A DNA stretch of 6,976 nucleotides, from NCBI GenBank assembly GCA_947177375.1, contig CAMWUF010000051.1:1-6976 (forward strand). Direction: 5' to 3'. Under the pieces are notes generated by a model. That model did no database searches. It worked only from the letters and a program-made list of their open reading frames with translations, and was not told the DNA's origin. This stretch comes from an uncultured Ruminococcus sp. GTDB lineage: Bacteria; Bacillota; Clostridia; Oscillospirales; Ruminococcaceae. Below, piece after piece: positions 6,504-6,976 of the stretch. The translations under genes were made by a program, and so were the position numbers. Each line of letters begins with the position of its first letter. Position 1 is the first letter of the stretch.

Positions 6504-6525
6504 TATTTAGATAATTATCTAAATA
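6504..6525. promoter_or_regulatory. Operator 1: perfect 22-bp palindrome at the repressor transcription start
   Basis: The half site TATTTAGATAA (6504-6514) is followed directly by its exact complement (6515-6525). It begins two bases past the -10 box of the - strand promoter and covers the predicted start near 6520, so a bound dimer would block initiation. ArsR-family proteins typically bind such AT-rich interrupted or continuous palindromes. It shares the 16-base block GATAATTATCTAAATA with operator 2. Confidence 0.75.
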
Positions 6526-6526
6526 C

Positions 6527-6555
6527 AGTATAGCATAATTTTAAATCCTTGTCAA
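6527..6555 (-). promoter_or_regulatory. Promoter of the ArsR/SdpI-like operon
   Basis: The - strand has a perfect -35 TTGACA (6555-6550), a 17-bp spacer and TATACT (6532-6527, 5 of 6) preceded by TGC, an extended -10. It is the best promoter in the window. The start would be near 6520, about 50 nt before the ATG at 6471. It sits between the two palindromic operators, which fits tight autorepression. Confidence 0.85.
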
Positions 6556-6568
6556 GTGATTTTGCAAA

Positions 6569-6592
6569 TTATTTTGATAATTATCTAAATAA
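6569..6592. promoter_or_regulatory. Operator 2: 24-bp palindrome upstream of the -35 box
   Basis: A palindrome centred between 6580 and 6581 with a single mismatched pair (6575/6586). It repeats GATAATTATCTAAATA (6576-6591) of operator 1 in the same orientation. The two centres are 66 bp apart, roughly six helical turns, and operator 2 starts 14 bp upstream of the -35. This could allow cooperative binding or looping across the promoter. Its right edge touches the terminator stem at 6592. Confidence 0.7.
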
Positions 6593-6627
6593 AAATATTG
6601 CCGTCTGATAAAAGACGACAATATTTT
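6592..6627 (-). terminator. Terminator of the collagen-like gene
   Basis: AAAATATTG (6592-6600) pairs with CAATATTTT (6619-6627) and CGTCT (6602-6606) with AGACG (6613-6617), with one internal mismatch (6601/6618) and a 6-base loop. On the - strand the stem ends in ATATTTTTATTTAG, a moderate U-tract. It lies 11 bases beyond the stop at 6638 and separates this gene from the ArsR/SdpI-like operon. Confidence 0.75.
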
Positions 6628-6637
6628 AATTGTTAAT

Positions 6638-6976
6638 TTATGTTTCCATTAATCCAGCATTTTGAAGAGCTGTAATGATTGCATTCAATTGTGCTGCAAC
6701 TTCGTCTACTGTACTACCAGTATCTGCAACAGTTGCAACAGCGGCAGCAGGTGTAAATGTTGCATCAGCACCAGTAGGTCCAGTGGGTCCAGTAGGACCA
6801 GTGGCACCATCAGCACCAGTTGGACCAGTAGCACCATCAGCACCAGTTGGACCAGCTGCACCAACAGCACCATCTGCACCAGTGGGACCAGTAGGTCCAG
6901 TTGGACCAGTAGCACCATCAGCACCAGTTGGACCAGTAGCACCAGTCACACCATCTGCGCCAGTTGGTCCAATTGC
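6638..6976 (-). CDS. Collagen-like Gly-X-Y repeat surface protein, C-terminal part (partial)
   Basis: Only the last 112 codons are present; the frame stays open through the right edge, so the true start is outside the window. An apparent start at 6949 is a GTG that codes for Val inside the repeats. The visible part is about 72 residues of Gly-X-Y triplets rich in GPT, GAD and GAT, then a 40-residue C-terminal domain (TFTPAAAVATVADTG, later LNAIITALQNAGLMET). Thr-rich GPTGPTGADG repeats form collagen-like triple helices in bacterial surface and exosporium proteins, and the short hydrophobic C-terminus with the LNA-x-I-x-ALQNAGL pattern is typical of clostridial members, where it may drive trimer assembly. 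The cell location (spore coat, exosporium or wall) cannot be told from this fragment. A terminator follows the TAA stop. Confidence 0.85.
   Translation of the reverse strand, partial: AIGPTGADGVTGATGPTGADGATGPTGPTGPTGADGAVGAAGPTGADGATGPTGADGATGPTGPTGPTGADATFTPAAAVATVADTGSTVDEVAAQLNAIITALQNAGLMET
6764..6976 (-). repeat. Tandem 9-base-derived repeats coding Gly-X-Y triplets
   Basis: The coding DNA is built from near-identical 9-base words, read on the + strand as variants of CCAGTTGGACCAGTAGCACC and CACCATCAGCACCAG. Longer blocks recur, for example around 6808-6838 and 6908-6938. Glycine falls at every third residue without interruption in the visible part. Such arrays change length easily by slippage or recombination, and short-read assemblies often break or collapse here. 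Confidence 0.9.

Noticed and set aside
6706..6942. A second open frame of Leu/Val repeats in the collagen-like region
   Set aside because: It is the frame-shifted reading of the same tandem repeats; the Gly-X-Y frame continues to a plausible C-terminal domain, stop and terminator.
6764..6976. A CRISPR-like array, because of the regular repeats
   Set aside because: The repeats are contiguous 9-base words in an open coding frame, with no unique spacers between them.

Overview
The window is an AT-rich stretch of a low-GC, anaerobic Firmicute. It is most likely a Ruminococcus-like member of the Oscillospiraceae or a related clostridial lineage. I infer this from a hydC-hydB-hydA operon of the clostridial electron-bifurcating type, strong AGGAGG ribosome binding sites, AT-rich promoters with extended -10 boxes, and a collagen-like protein with the short hydrophobic C-terminal domain common in clostridia. 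The genus is inference.

Layout. Positions 1-181 are a leader with a candidate promoter, a perfect 16-bp palindrome and a long imperfect inverted repeat. Positions 182-4440 (+ strand) hold three genes, hydC, hydB and hydA, with a hairpin in the hydB-hydA gap. Positions 4441-4559 carry two strong back-to-back hairpin terminators that separate the operon from everything to its right, which all lies on the - strand. Reading that strand from right to left there are: the 3' part of a collagen-like surface protein (6976-6638, running off the window) with its terminator; a two-gene SdpR/SdpI-like operon (ArsR-family repressor 6471-6175, membrane immunity-like protein 6194-5532) whose promoter is flanked by two copies of a long palindromic operator; and a single-pass membrane protein with a Thr-rich extracellular stalk and a C-terminal SH3-like domain (5309-4560), preceded by candidate promoters.

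How the genes work together. HydA, HydB and HydC should form the soluble cytoplasmic complex that makes H2 from NADH and reduced ferredoxin together (electron confurcation, or bifurcation in reverse). All expected Fe-S, flavin and nucleotide-binding motifs are visible. One point is odd: the first H-cluster motif is TSCSPGW, with Ser at the position that aligns without gaps to the Cys300 cluster ligand of Clostridium pasteurianum CpI. The ArsR/SdpI pair resembles the Bacillus subtilis sdpRI immunity module, but no toxin genes are in the window. The SH3 and collagen-like proteins are both probably envelope proteins with no evident link to hydrogen metabolism.

Novelty. Most of the window is recognisable. 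The least explained pieces are the palindromes in the hyd leader (not a Rex consensus), the two-operator arrangement around the arsR-type promoter, the Ser at the H-cluster motif and the Thr-rich SH3 membrane protein. I see no wholly new system.
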